A stretch of DNA of 64,000 nt from Candidula unifasciata (Eukaryota > Mollusca > Gastropoda > Stylommatophora > Geomitridae), in contig CAJHNH020002497.1 of NCBI GenBank assembly GCA_905116865.2, positions 1 through 64,000 on the forward strand. Direction: 5' to 3'. The notes under the pieces were generated by a model, which ran no database searches, was not told the DNA's origin, and saw only the letters and a program-made list of their open reading frames with translations. The position numbers and the translations under genes are program-made. This document shows positions 11,151-22,305 of the stretch, one piece after another (position 1 is the stretch's first letter; each line of letters starts with the position of its first letter).

Positions 11151-11185
11151 TGATGTCGATTCTCAATTCAACATTCAATAAAAAC

Positions 11186-12065
11186 AATCAGTTTCTGAGG
11201 CCAGACACCGGCAGGTAGTTGGTCTGGTCAGTTTCTGAGGTCAGGCACCGCCAGGTAGTTGGTCTGGTCAGTTTCTGAGGTCAGGTACTGCCAGGTAGTT
11301 GGTCTGGTCAGTTTCTGAGGTCAGGCACCGGCAGGTAGTTGGTCTGGTCAGTTTCTGAGGTCAGTTACTGCCAGGTAGGTGGTCTGGTCAGTTTCTGAGG
11401 TCAGGCACCGGCAGGTAGTTGGTCTGGTCAGTTTCTGAGGTCAGGCACTGCCAGGTTGTTGGTCTGGTCAAATTCTGAGGTCAGGTACCTGTAGGTAGTT
11501 GGTCTGGTCAGTTTCTGAGGTCAGGCACCGGCAGGTAGTTGGTCTGGTCAGTTTCTGAGGTCAGGCACTGGCAGGTAGTTCGTCTGGTCAGTTTCTCAGG
11601 TCAGGCACTGGCAGGTAGTTCGTCTGGTCAGTTTCTCAGGTCAGGCACTGGCAGGTAGTTCGTCTGGTCAGTTTCTGAGGTCAGGCACTGGCAGGTAGTT
11701 CGTCTGATCAGTTTCTGAGGTCAGGCACTGGCAGGTAGTTCGTCTGGTCAGTTTCTCAGGTCAGGCACTGGCAGGTAGTTCGTCTTGTCAGTTTCTCGGG
11801 TCAGGCACTGGCAGGTAGTTCGCCTTGTCAGTTTTTCGGGTCAGGCACTGGCAGGTAGTTCGTCTTGTCAGTTTCTCGGGTCAGGCACTGGCAGGTAGTT
11901 CGTCTTGTCAGTTTCTCGGGTCAGGCACTGGCAGGTAGTTCGTCTTGTCAGTTTCTCGGGTCAGGCACTGGCAGATAGTTCGTCTTATCAGTTTCTGAGG
12001 TTAGGCACTGGCAGGTAGTTCGTCTGTTCAGTTTCTGAGGTCAGGCACTGGACTCCAGACAAATA
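11186..12065. repeat. 40-bp minisatellite, about 22 copies, starting at a LINE 3' end
   Basis: The unit is exactly 40 bp and contains GGTCTGGTCAGTTTCTGAGG plus TCAGGCACTGGCAGGTAGTT. The first copy begins within about 15 bp of the AATAAA-like 3' end of the preceding LINE. Variants are ordered along the array: GGTCTGG/CTGAGG first, then CGTCTGG/CTCAGG from about 11,580, then CGTCTTG/CTCGGG from about 11,780. This order indicates local duplication in blocks. Confidence 0.95.
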
Positions 12066-12074
12066 GGTAGTTCA

Positions 12075-13425
12075 TCTGGTAACTTGTGTAGCTCCAACAA
12101 ATATTTGTGACAGAAAGTGATAGTAAACATGTAACAGATAGGAAAAAAAACCTAGTCGTAAACTGGTGTAGTCTCAACAAATATTTGTGACAGGCAGATA
12201 GTAAACATGTAACAGGTCAGAAAAAAACCTAGTTAACTTGTGTAGCTCCAACAAATATTTGTGACAGAAAGTGATAGTAAACATCTAAAAAAACCTAGTT
12301 AACTTGTGTAGCTCCAACAAATATTTGTGACAGAAAGTGATAGTAAACATGTAACAGATAGAAAAAAACCTAGTTAGTTTGTGTAGCTCCAACAAATATT
12401 GTGACAGAAAGTGATAGTAAACATGTAACAGATAGAAAAAAACCTAGTTAACTTGTGTAGCTCCAACAAATATTTGTGACAGAAAGTGATAGTAAACATG
12501 TAACAGATAGGAAAAAACCTAGTTAACTTGTGTAGCTCCAACAAATATTTGTGACAGAAAGAGATAGTAAACATGTAACAGATAGAAAAAAACCTAGTTA
12601 ACTTGTGTAGCTCCAACAAATATTTGTGACAGAAAGTGATAGTAAACATGTAACAGATAGAAAAAAACCTAGTTAACTTGTGTAGCTCCAACAAATATTT
12701 GTGACAGAAAGAGATAGTAAACATGTAACAGATAGAAAAAAACCTAGTTAACTTGTGTAGCTCCAACAAATATTTGTGACAGAAATTCTATAGTAAACAT
12801 GTAACAGATAGAAAAAAACCTAGTTAACTTGTGTAGCTCCAACAAATATTTGTGACAGAAAGAGATAGTAAACATGTAACAGATAGAAAAAAACCTAGTT
12901 AACTTGTGTAGCTCCAACAAATATTTGTGACAGAAAGTGACAGTAACAGATAAACATGTAACAGATAGACAAAAAAAACCTAGTTAACTTGTGTAGCTCC
13001 AACAAATATTTGTGACAGAAAGAGATAGTAAACATGTAACAGATAGAAAAAAACCTAGTTAACTTGTGTAGCTCCAACAAATATTTGTGACAGAAAGAGA
13101 TAGTAAACATGTAACAGATAGAAAAAAACCTAGTTAACTTGTGTAGCTCCAACAAATATTTGTGACACGAAAGTGATAGTAAACATGTAACAGATAGAAA
13201 AAAACCTAGTTGCCCCCCCTTGTGTAGCTCCAACAAATATTTGTGACAGAAAGAGATAGTAAACATGTAACAGATAGATAAAAAAAACCTAGTTAACTTG
13301 TGTAGCTCCAACAAATATTTGTGACAGAAAGAGATAGTAAACATGTAACAGATAGAAAAAAACCTAGTTAAATTGTGTAGCTCCAAAAAATATTTGTGAC
13401 AGAAACAGATAGTAAACATGTGAAC
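12075..13425. repeat. 75-bp satellite with a 12-bp palindrome, about 18 copies
   Basis: The unit is about 75 bp and includes TTGTGTAGCTCCAACAAATA. A perfect palindrome ACAAATATTTGT recurs in nearly every unit. A poly(A) tract of 6-8 shows length variation. Some copies have short deletions, for example at about 12,283, or insertions, such as a C-run at about 13,212. Reverse-strand frames stay open for long stretches because 75 is a multiple of 3. This is not evidence of a gene. Confidence 0.95.
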
Positions 13426-13686
13426 TAAACATTGAACAGTCAGATTCTGAAGAAATATTCTCGGTTATAAAACAGTTTTAAACAGTTAGGAAATTGCCAC
13501 TGAATGTGTTTGAGAAAAAAAAAAGTGATCATGGACTCAATTGCAAGCTACAGAAATGACTACCAAGGCAAGATTCGTGGTCCCACATGCTTCTGAAACT
13601 GGCGTACAATGAAAAGAAAAGAAGAATTATTGCAAACTTTTAAAGATAATTTCTTATCTTACTGCCTGGTTTCCTGGGGCCCAATT

Positions 13687-13703
13687 GGGGGGGGGGGGGG
13701 GGG
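13687..13703. repeat. poly(G) run of 17
   Basis: An uninterrupted G homopolymer lies about 35 bp before the 35-bp satellite. The 13,430-13,735 spacer otherwise shows nothing recognisable. Confidence 0.95.
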
Positions 13704-13736
13704 AGAACAGATTAGACCCATTGCGCCACTAAAACA

Positions 13737-16190
13737 CATATCATAAATAGCCAACGACGACTTAGTAGCGTTGTATCATAAATAGCCAACGACGACTTAG
13801 TAGCGTTATATCATAAATAGCCAACGACGACTAAGTAGCGTTGTAACATAAATAGCCAACGACGACTTAGTAGCGTTGTATCATAAATAGCCAACGACGG
13901 CTTAGTAGCGTTGTATCATAAATAGCCAACGACGACTTAGTAGCGTTGTATCATAAATAGCCAACGACGACTAAGTAGCGTTGTATCATAAATAGCCAAC
14001 GACGGCTTAGTAGCGTTGTATCATAAATAGCCAACGACGGCTTAGTAGCGTTGTATCATAAATAGCCAACGACGGCTTAGTAGCGTTGTATCATAATAGT
14101 CAACGACGACTAAGTAGCGTTGTATCATAAATAGCCAACGACGACAAAGAAGCGTTGTATCATAAATAGCCAACGACGACTAAGTAGCGTTGTATCATAA
14201 ATAGCCAACGACGGCTTAGTAGCGTTGTATCATAAATAGCCAACGACGGCTTAGTAGCGTTGTATCATAAATAGCCAACGACGACTAAGTAGCGTTGTAT
14301 CATAAATAGCCAACGACGGCTTAGTAGCGTTGTATCATAAATAGCCAACGACGACTAAGTAGCGTTGTGTCATAAATGGCCAACGACGGCTTAGTAGCGT
14401 TGTATCATAAATGGCCAACGACGACTAAGTAGCGTTGTATCATAAATGGCCAACGACGACTAAGTGGCGTTGTATCATAAATGGCCAACGATGACTAAGT
14501 AGCGTTGTATTATAAACAGTCAACGACGACTAAGTAGCGCTGTATCATAAACGGTCAACGACGACTTAAGAGGCGTTGTATAATAAATGGTCAACGACGA
14601 CTAAGTAGCGTTGTATCATAAACGGTCAACGACGACTAAGTAGCGATGTATAATAAATGGTCAACGACGACTAAGTGGCGTTGTATCATAAAAGGTCAAG
14701 GACGACTAAGTGGCGTTGGATCATAAACAGTCAACGACGACTAAAGACGCGTTGTATAATAAATGGTCAACGACGACTAAGTAGCGTTGTATCATAAATA
14801 GCCAACGACGACTAAGTAGCGTTGTATCATAAATAGCCAATGACGGCTTAGTAGCGTTGTATCATAAATAGCAAACGACGGCTTAGTAGCGTTGTATCAT
14901 AAATAGCCAACGACGACTAAGTAGCGTTGTATCATAAATAGCCAACGACGGCTTAGTAGCGTTGTATCATAAATAGCCAACGACGACTAAGTGGCGTTGT
15001 ATCATAAATAGCCAACGACGACTAAGTAGCGTTGTATCATAAATAGCCAACGACGACTAAGTAGCGTTGTATCATAAATAGCCAACGACGGCTTAGTAGC
15101 GTTGTATCATAAATAGCCAACGACGGCTTAGTAGCGTTGTATCAAAAATAGCCAACGACGACTAAGTAGCGTTGTATCATAAATAGCCAACGACGGCTTA
15201 GTAGCGTTGTATCATATATGGCCAACGATGACTAAGTAGCGTTGTGTCATAAATGGCCATCGACGGCTTAGTAGCGTTGTATCATAAATGGCCAACGACG
15301 ACTAAGTGGCATTGTATCATAAATGGCCAACGACGACTAAGTGGCGTTGTATCATAAATAGCCAACGACGGCTTAGTAGCATTGCATCATAAATGGCCAA
15401 CGACGACTAAGTAGCGTTGTATCATAAATAGCCAACGACGACTAAGTAGCGTTGTATCATAAATAGCCAACGACGACTAAGTAGCGTTGTATCATAAATA
15501 GCCAACGACGACTAAGTAGCGTTGTATCATAAATAGCCAACGACGACTAAGTAGCGTTGTATCATAAATAGCCAACGACGGCTTAGTAGCGTTGTATCAT
15601 AAATAGCTAACGACGACTAAGTAGCGTTGTATCATAAATAGCCAACGACGACTAAGCAGCGTTGTATCATAAATAGCCAATGACGGCTTAGTAGCGTTGT
15701 ATCATAAATAGCAAACGACGGCTTAGTAGCGTTGTATCATAAATAGCCAACGACGACTAAGTAGCGTTGTATCATAAATAGCCAACGACGGCTTAGTAGC
15801 GTTGTATCATAAATGGCCAACGACGACTAAGTGGCGTTGTATCATAAATAGCCAACGACGGCTTAGTAGCATTGCATCATAAATGGCCAACGACGACTAA
15901 GTAGCGTTGTATCATTAACAGTCAACGACGACTAAGTATCGATGTATAATAAAGGGCCAACGACGGCTAAGTAGCGTTGTATCATAAATGGCCAACGACG
16001 ACTAAGTAGCTTTGTATCATAAATGGCCAACGACGGCTTAGTAGCGTTGTTTCATAAACAGTCAATGACGACTAAGTAGCGTTGTATCATAAATAGCCAA
16101 CGACGACTAAGTAGAGTTGTATCATAAACGGTCAACAACGACTAAGTAGAGTTGTATCATAAATGGTCAATGACGACTAAGTAGCGTTGT
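13737..16190. repeat. 35-bp CpG-rich satellite, about 70 copies
   Basis: The unit is 35 bp: ATAAATAGCCAACGACGACT followed by AAGTAGCGTTGTATC. Three main variants alternate: GACTTAG, GACTAAG and GGCTTAG. A block with GGTC or AGTC in place of AGCC lies at about 14,510-14,760 and again near 16,060-16,170. Each unit carries CAACG and CGTTG about 12 bp apart, which can pair as a short hairpin. Each has three or four CpG sites in an otherwise AT-rich window. Variants repeat in the same order at about 14,800-15,000 and 15,660-15,800, which suggests higher-order duplication. Confidence 0.95.
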
Positions 16191-16194
16191 TTCT

Positions 16195-17830
16195 TTTGAA
16201 GTCAGAGTGCATCTGCCTGATAGGGGAGCAATAAATAATTTGCATTCAAAAGTGCCAGATTTGTAAAACACTGGCGCGCAAAACTCAAATTCTGGAACAA
16301 AACCAAAGTCCAGAAGTGGACGAACAACCAAAAATGTCCTTGGAGTAAACAGCCGGTGAATGCTAAAAAGAAGCGTCTTACAACAAATCTTTGCACACAC
16401 TGAAGATGCAAATGGTGGAGAATGGAGAATGATACGCAACAATCGTCTTCTTCTTCTTCGATCCTTCTTTCAGAAAGCTAATATCAGGAGGCTGGTAGCC
16501 TTTATGAAAGCTATCGTGCCAGTCCCTATCCTCTCGTGTACCATACAGTTTTGTCTTCATTGTGGATGGAACAGGCCAGATTGCGTCTCTGTTGTCAGCA
16601 TACAGTTGACAGTGTTGGAGCACATGCTCAGCATTTTCGGGTGCCACGCTACAGGGACACGTCTCTGTGTTTCCTACACCGAAAAGTTTGGATACATGTT
16701 GACAGTCTGTTTTGTCCTGTTCTTAGTCTGAATATAATATACTGTGGATCTCTAGAAAGGCAATGATGCGAATCTTGAGAAGAGAATTTAGTGTGTGTAT
16801 CCAGCCACCTTTCTTCGATACTAGATAGTATTAATCTTAGTCTCTTGGTGGGTTGTCACTATTTGGTTGTACCCTGTCACTACCACATCTAGCCAATATG
16901 TCCGCTATTTTATTGCCTTCCAAGCTACAGTGGCCTGAAATCCATTGCATTACAGATTGGTCTACTGAAGAACCTAGGTGAAGCAGCTGTTGCGTCAAGT
17001 CTACAAACAGTGTTTTTTTTGGGTTGTAGAAATTGTAATGTAATTGCTTGAAGAACTGACATAGCATCAGTCAAAAAGACCCATCTGCTATATTTGTTGT
17101 GCTGTTGTCCATCCAGGAAAGAACTTGCAACCAGAAGCGCATCTGCCTCTGCTCTGTAATTGGAGGAATATGAACCTGTTGGTACAGCCTGGTTGATTTT
17201 TAAAACCATTTGGGCATTCTACAAGATCCTCCTCCTCCGTCTCTTACTGCTCTCTTGGCTGAACCATCTGTATACACTCGAATCCAACTCTGGTGTGGGT
17301 AAAGTCTATTGATCTCTCCTTCTTTAGTTGATTTCATATCAGTGCTGCTCATTGATGATTTGGAGGAGATCCCTGTTACAGTGGTTCTGACTGTTGGTAG
17401 GTTATCCCCAAGCCAGGGGGGAGGGGCAGTGGTTGTAAGGTTTCAGTGGAACATTTGGAACTATGGGAGGGAGTTTGAGGTCAGCGAGCTTGACATTTGT
17501 GTTCCTAATGAAACATGTTCTCTGTAGTCTAGCTTTCTGGGGTTTCTGCGGTCGGCTGTGCATGGACTGTTTTTTCAAATGGTAGTATTTGGAGAGCTGG
17601 ATGAGGAGCTTTGTGTCTCTCCTGTTTTCCAGATCATGGAGACCAGTAATTGTTTCCATGTCTAATTTGGGCGTGGAGCACATTGCCCCTGTCATAATAC
17701 GGAGAGCATGGTTTTGGATCTCTGAGATTTTAGAAAATTTGAATTTGCTGCTGTACCCCGAGCAGCTATCCCATAAGCTAGTGCTGGCCTCACATAAGCT
17801 GTATAGGTCCATTTGAGGACACTGAGGTTA
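16195..17830 (-). pseudogene. second I-type LINE, RT tail plus RNase H remnant
   Basis: The minus strand gives, in order: SKISEIQNHALRIMTGAMCS near 17,700 (the post-RT thumb segment, where a tandem NHALRI-TGA block is typical of jockey/I-type proteins); SYSSNYRAEADALLVAS at about 17,160 and FLTDAMSVLQAI at about 17,080 (RNase H Glu and Asp motifs); VMQWISGHCSLEGNKIADIL at about 16,950 (RNase H His and final Asp); then AEHVLQHCQLY near 16,620. Several frames are needed. This family differs from the other RNase H-bearing LINEs here. Its 3' end abuts the 35-bp satellite. Confidence 0.75.
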
Positions 17831-18221
17831 AGCAACAATGATACTGAATTCATAACCTGTTGAAATCACCACTAATTAATGGAAAGAACTAAGTGGAAAG
17901 AGAAGGTCAGTCACAGAAATAAAGGGAGATCAGTGATATTTGCAGCAATGAATCTCAAAAGCTTAGAATGCTGAAGAAGTATATGTAACTAAATTGCCCG
18001 TAGCCTATTGAAAACAGCTACAATATATCAATAATTTCTCAGTTTTTTTTCTCAATAAATACCAAGATACAGTTTAACAGCCTTCTCAGCTCGCCTGTCT
18101 GAAGTGATATTTTTGTGATAATGAACATCTGACTAGTCAATGCTAACCTGGTATTTATAAACTAAACAAAAGGAGATCTCCAAATTAAACAAAGGGACAT
18201 GGGAACAACATTTCATAGTCT
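17831..18221. other. no recognisable feature
   Basis: AT-rich spacer between the LINE remnant and the 17-bp array. I see no conserved coding or repeat structure. Confidence 0.5.
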
Positions 18222-20127
18222 CAGGAATGGAAATGTCTCAGGCATGGAAATGTCTCAGGAATGGAAATGTCTCAGGAATAGAAATGTCTCAGGCATGGAA
18301 ATGTCTCAGGCATAAAAATGTCTCAGGGATAAAAATGTCTCAGGCATGGAAATGTCTCAGGCATGGAAATGTCTCAGGCATGGAAATGTCTCAGGCATGG
18401 AAATGTCTCAGGCATGGAAATGTCTCAGGCATGGAAATGGCATGGAAATGTCTCAGGCATGGAAATGTCTCAGGCATGGAAATGTCTCAGGCATGGAAAT
18501 GTCTCAGGCATGGAAATGTCTCAGGCATGGAAATGTCTCAGGAATGGAAATGTCTCAGGCATGGAAATGTCTCAGGCATGGAAATGTCTCAGGAATGGAA
18601 ATGTCTCAGGAATGGAAATGTCTCAGGAATGGAAATGTCTCAGGCATGGAAATGTCTCAGGAATGAAATGTCTCAGGAACTCAGGCATGGAAATGTCTCA
18701 GGCATGGAATGGAAATGTCTCAGGCATGGAAATGTCTCAGGCATGGAAATGTCTCAGGCATGGAAATGTCTCAGGCATGGAAATGTCTCAGGAATGGAAA
18801 TGTCTCAGGCATGGAAATGTCTCAGGAATGGAAATGTCTCAGGCATGGAAATGTCTCAGGCATGGAAATGTCTCAGGCATGGAAATGTCTCAGGGAAATC
18901 TCAGGCATGGAAATGTCTCAGGCATGGAAATGTCTCATGTCATGGAAATGTCTCAGTCATGGAAATGTCTCAGGCATGGAAATGTCTCAGGCATGGAAAT
19001 GTCTCTCATGGAAATGTCTGGAATGGAAATGTCTCAGGCATGGAAATGTCTCAGGAATGGAAATGTCTCAGGCATGGAAATGTCTCAGGCATGGAAATGT
19101 CTCAGGCATGGAAATGTCTCAGGAATGGAAATGTCTCAGGCATGGAAATGTCTCAGGCATGGAAATGTCTCAGGCATAGAAATGTCTCAGTCATGGAAAT
19201 GTCTCAGGAAATCTCAGGAAATGTCTCAGGCATGGAAATGTCAGGCATGGAAATGTCTCAGGAATGGAAATGTCTCAGGCATGGAAATGGAAATGTCTCA
19301 GGCATGGAAATGTCTCAGGCATGGAAATGTCTCAGGCATGGAAATGTCTCAGGCATGGAAATGTCTCAGGCATGGAAATGTCTCAGGCATGGAAATGTCT
19401 CAGGCATGGAAATGTCTCAGGCATGGAAATGTCTCAGGCATGGAAATGTCTCAGGCATGGAAATGTCTCAGGGAAATGTCTCAGGCATGGAAATGTCTCA
19501 GGCATGGAAATCAGGAAATGTCTCATGGAAATGATGGAAATGTCTCAGGAATGGAAATGTCTCAGGCATGGAAATGTCTCAGGAATGGAAATGTCTCAGG
19601 AATGGAAATGTCTCAGGAATGGAAATGTCTCAGGCATGGAAATGTCTCAGGAATGGAAATGTCTCAGGCATGGAAATGTCTCAGGCATGGAAATGTCTCA
19701 GGAATGGAAATGTCTCAGGCATGGAAATGTCTCAGAAATAGAAATGTCTCAGGCATGGAAATGTCTCAGGCATGGAAATGTCTCAGGGATAGAAATGTCT
19801 CATGAATGGAAATGTATCAGGCATGGAAATGTCTCAGGGATGGAAATGTCTCAGGCATGGAAATGTCTCAGGCATGGAAATGTCTCAGGCATGGAAATGT
19901 CTCAGGCATGGAAATGTCTCAGGCATGGAAATGTCTCAGGCATGGAAATGTCTCAGGGATAGAAATGTCTCATGAATGGAAATGTCTCAGGCATGGAAAT
20001 GTCTCAGGGATGGAAATGTCTCAGGAATGGAAATGTCTCAGGAATGGAAATGTCTCAGGCATGGAAATGTCTCTGGCATGGAAATGTCTCAGGCATGGAA
20101 ATGTCTCTGGCATGGAAATGTCATTAG
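18222..20127. repeat. 17-bp minisatellite, about 110 copies
   Basis: The unit is ATGGAAATGTCTCAGGC, 17 bp, with common A/C variation at the 16-18 bp junction and occasional deleted or fused units (18,440, 18,890, 19,200-19,220, 19,510). Because 17 is not a multiple of 3, all three forward frames encode the same 17-residue periodic peptide (MEMSQAWKCLRHGNVSG). Open frames up to 480 codons therefore result from periodicity alone. Confidence 0.97.
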
Positions 20128-20330
20128 TTTACGGGCAGTGTTTAAAATGAATGGTCAGCACAACACATCTGAGGCCAAAAGGTAATAAAATAAAACCAAA
20201 AGAATTAAAATTAAACAAATGTAGGAAAGCAACCACTCACAGAAGATTCAATACACATGAGGACATCTGTGAAACAAGGTGCTTATGAAGAAACAAACAC
20301 AGCCCCAGTAGTCAGTATTTATATAATCCA

Positions 20331-20352
20331 CACACACACACACACACACACA
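20331..20352. repeat. CA microsatellite
   Basis: (CA)11 dinucleotide run close to the end of the Tc1-like remnant. Confidence 0.9.
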
Positions 20353-20454
20353 AAGAAATGCAACACCATTGCAGTTGTAATGGACAGAAAGCTTTAAACA
20401 ATATAAAAATGTTTATTTGAGGGAATTAATGTTTCAGTTTTTACATCAAGAAAC

Positions 20455-20765
20455 TTTAGGACTGGAACAATACACGTTGACATTTGATTTGCACTTTTAT
20501 TCTTTGCCAATGGGACCTCCGTTTCAGTAGGGTGTTCTCCTGTGACTTCTTAAGGAGATGGATCTGATTAGCCATTGGGTATGTTGTTGTGGGATAGCTT
20601 GCCACTCCTCTCGGAGTCTTTGTTGGAAATTGGCTGGAGCCATGTCTCATTGCTGGACTGGCCTGTCTAGTTCATCCCATAGCTGTTCTATGGGGTTCAT
20701 GTCTGATGACATGGCTGGATGTTTTCAGTCAGCAAGGAACTGGGTGATGAGTTGATGTACATGAG
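20455..20765 (-). pseudogene. Tc1-like transposase C-terminal remnant
   Basis: The minus strand reads PAMSSDMNPIEQLWDELDRP at about 20,715-20,655. This is the canonical end of a Tc1/mariner DDE domain, where the Glu of NPIE is the third catalytic residue. A stop codon follows, then FQQRLREEWQAIPQQHTQWL, the usual C-terminal helix of Tc1 transposases. The upstream DD part of the protein is absent, so this is a truncated dead copy. Confidence 0.8.
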
Positions 20766-20789
20766 GTGTATCACCCTGCTAAAAAAAAT

Positions 20790-21690
20790 CGGCTTTTAAG
20801 CAGTCAGAAGTGGATGGGCATGAATTTCAGCAACATTTTGTTGAGGTAAAAAAGAGGGAAATCGTGGATGGGTCAAGCCGCGGACAGGTATGTTTACTTG
20901 GGGACATAAAACCTGGTGAGGAGTTTGTGCAAGTGCCTTCAGAGTGCTGCACATCTTTTCCTGTTTGTATCCAACTAGACAGAAAATGCAGACAACAGAG
21001 TCCGGCAGCTGTGGAAGCAGAAATTCAAGCCTTGATTTTCAAGAACACTCTAGAGGGTGATGCTGTCATTTACACAAATGGTTCTGTCATCCACCATGTT
21101 AGAAGCTCGAGGGCTTTCACGGTAAAGGTTTGGAGGGAGAGTTGTGAAGGAAGATTCTGGAGCTTTTGCCGTAACTACAAGTAGTCTGACTATGGAGGTC
21201 ATGGCTGTGACTAAAGCTGTAACATGGCTAGAGACACAGACTTTCACTGGGGCCTGCTTTCTCAGTGACTGGATGAGTATGCTCAGAAAGATAAGAGAAG
21301 GGCTGGGTCCGGCCGCAGTGGTTGTTGGTGGCTGACAAGGATTATTTCATTTTCGTGCCAGGATATGTGGGAGTACAAGGAAATAAGCAAACATAGACTT
21401 GCAGGTAAGGCTATTGTGAAAGCCGGACAAGCCATGGACCAGGCTAATGTGCTGAATGCTGTAAGAGCGTTAAGACGCTTGCATGAACCAGTTGAGAACT
21501 GTGAATCTGCAACCATGATCAGGCTGTAAGAACAGCAAGTTAACCCGGTTGTCGCCAAACAAGAACACTATGTGGGTAGCCAAAGAAAAATAATAAACCA
21601 ACACAGAACTGTTATCGTCAGCCACTATATGCTGCGGGATTTACTTAGGAGGGGATCCAAGCACTTATGGACTGAGTGGTTCAACATGAA
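20790..21690 (+). pseudogene. I-type LINE RNase H and 3'-end remnant
   Basis: VIYTNGSVIHHVRSSRAF at about 21,065 is the opening of an RNase H domain in which the catalytic Asp of YTDGS has become Asn. A frame change follows. SSLTMEVMAVTKAVTWLETQ at about 21,181 carries the Glu motif, and FLSDWMSMLRKI at about 21,258 the second Asp. A FVPGYVGVQGNKQT block follows at about 21,350. The sequence is closest to the minus-strand copy at 33.2-33.5 kb ([13 protein letters not shown]). Confidence 0.7.
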
Positions 21691-21956
21691 TAAGGATAAT
21701 TTGTCGACTAACTAACTAGTTAGAAAACCGAAGTATGTCATAAAACCTGAAAAAATCAAGACAGAGGATATTGGAGAGTTTGGCAACATGGTATGGAAGT
21801 GATTGGCAATAAAGACAAAAGACTCTGACCACACACCATTGCCAATGTCAACATGGCATGAGTAATCAGAAGATGAAATCATAATTCTTTTTATCATATT
21901 AAATAAAATTATCGTGATTACAATAATCTGATGAATACATTTTTGATTTTGAACAT

Positions 21957-22305
21957 TTATGAATTGAAAGTAAACACTGGGGTTGATTCCACAGCCAAAC
22001 TCTCAAAGCCACATTCATCTGTTCCTCGACGAATCCAGAAATAGCCATCAATACCCCAATTTTCTCCCCAACTGTTTTTCACAATCCAGTATTTCTCCGA
22101 AGTCTTTTTATCCACACCCCAACCAACCAATAACACTGCATGATTGGTAATTTCAAATGGATTAAAGCGACCTAAGTTATCAGATATGGAATCAATATGA
22201 TGATAGATTCCAGATTTGTAATTGGAAAAATCACTATACACCATGAACCCCACAGCAAGAGGTCCACCTTCATACAAAGCCTGTAGTATCACCGCTTCAT
22301 TAGTT
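21957..22305 (-). CDS. CTSC: cathepsin C coding exon 8 (His and Asn; stop)
   Basis: The terminal exon encodes [30 protein letters not shown] with catalytic His399, [13 protein letters not shown] with Asn421, and the C-terminal [19 protein letters not shown], the light-chain signature of CTSC. The TAA stop is at 21,959-21,957. Acceptor ATTCTGCAG|A. Confidence 0.95.

Larger units (their letters stand above)
7740..11185 (+). mobile_element. long decayed I-type LINE (endonuclease, RT, RNase H)
   Basis: One element can be followed in order on the plus strand. A GC-richer leader covers about 7740-7870. AP-endonuclease runs 7869-8860, with VGYWNCRGAKQSG near 8075, WNLVNVYAAV near 8350 and GSDHMPCSV near 8670. 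A basic linker follows. RT spans 9070-10,030, with PGPDGVRDAHTKS near 9335 and the fingers/palm region from 9460. RNase H covers 10,510-11,150, starting VIIYTDVSV, where the Asp of YTDGS survives. The 3' end carries CATTCAATAAAAAC at about 11,172. Many frameshifts and stops show that it is old. No ORF1 is apparent, so the 5' part may be missing. Related family members lie at 4.5-6.0, 23.5-24.7, 49.0-50.1 and 55.7-56.0 kb. Confidence 0.8.

Noticed and set aside
13737..16190. CRISPR-like array of short regular repeats
   Set aside because: The repeats are contiguous with no unique spacers, and the window is clearly an animal nuclear genome.
18222..19805. Open frames of 435 and 480 codons with a MEMSQAWKCLRHGNVSG repeat as a repetitive protein gene
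   Set aside because: The DNA period is 17 bp, so all three frames encode the same peptide. Openness follows from the unit lacking a stop, with no start context, splice structure or codon bias to support a gene.
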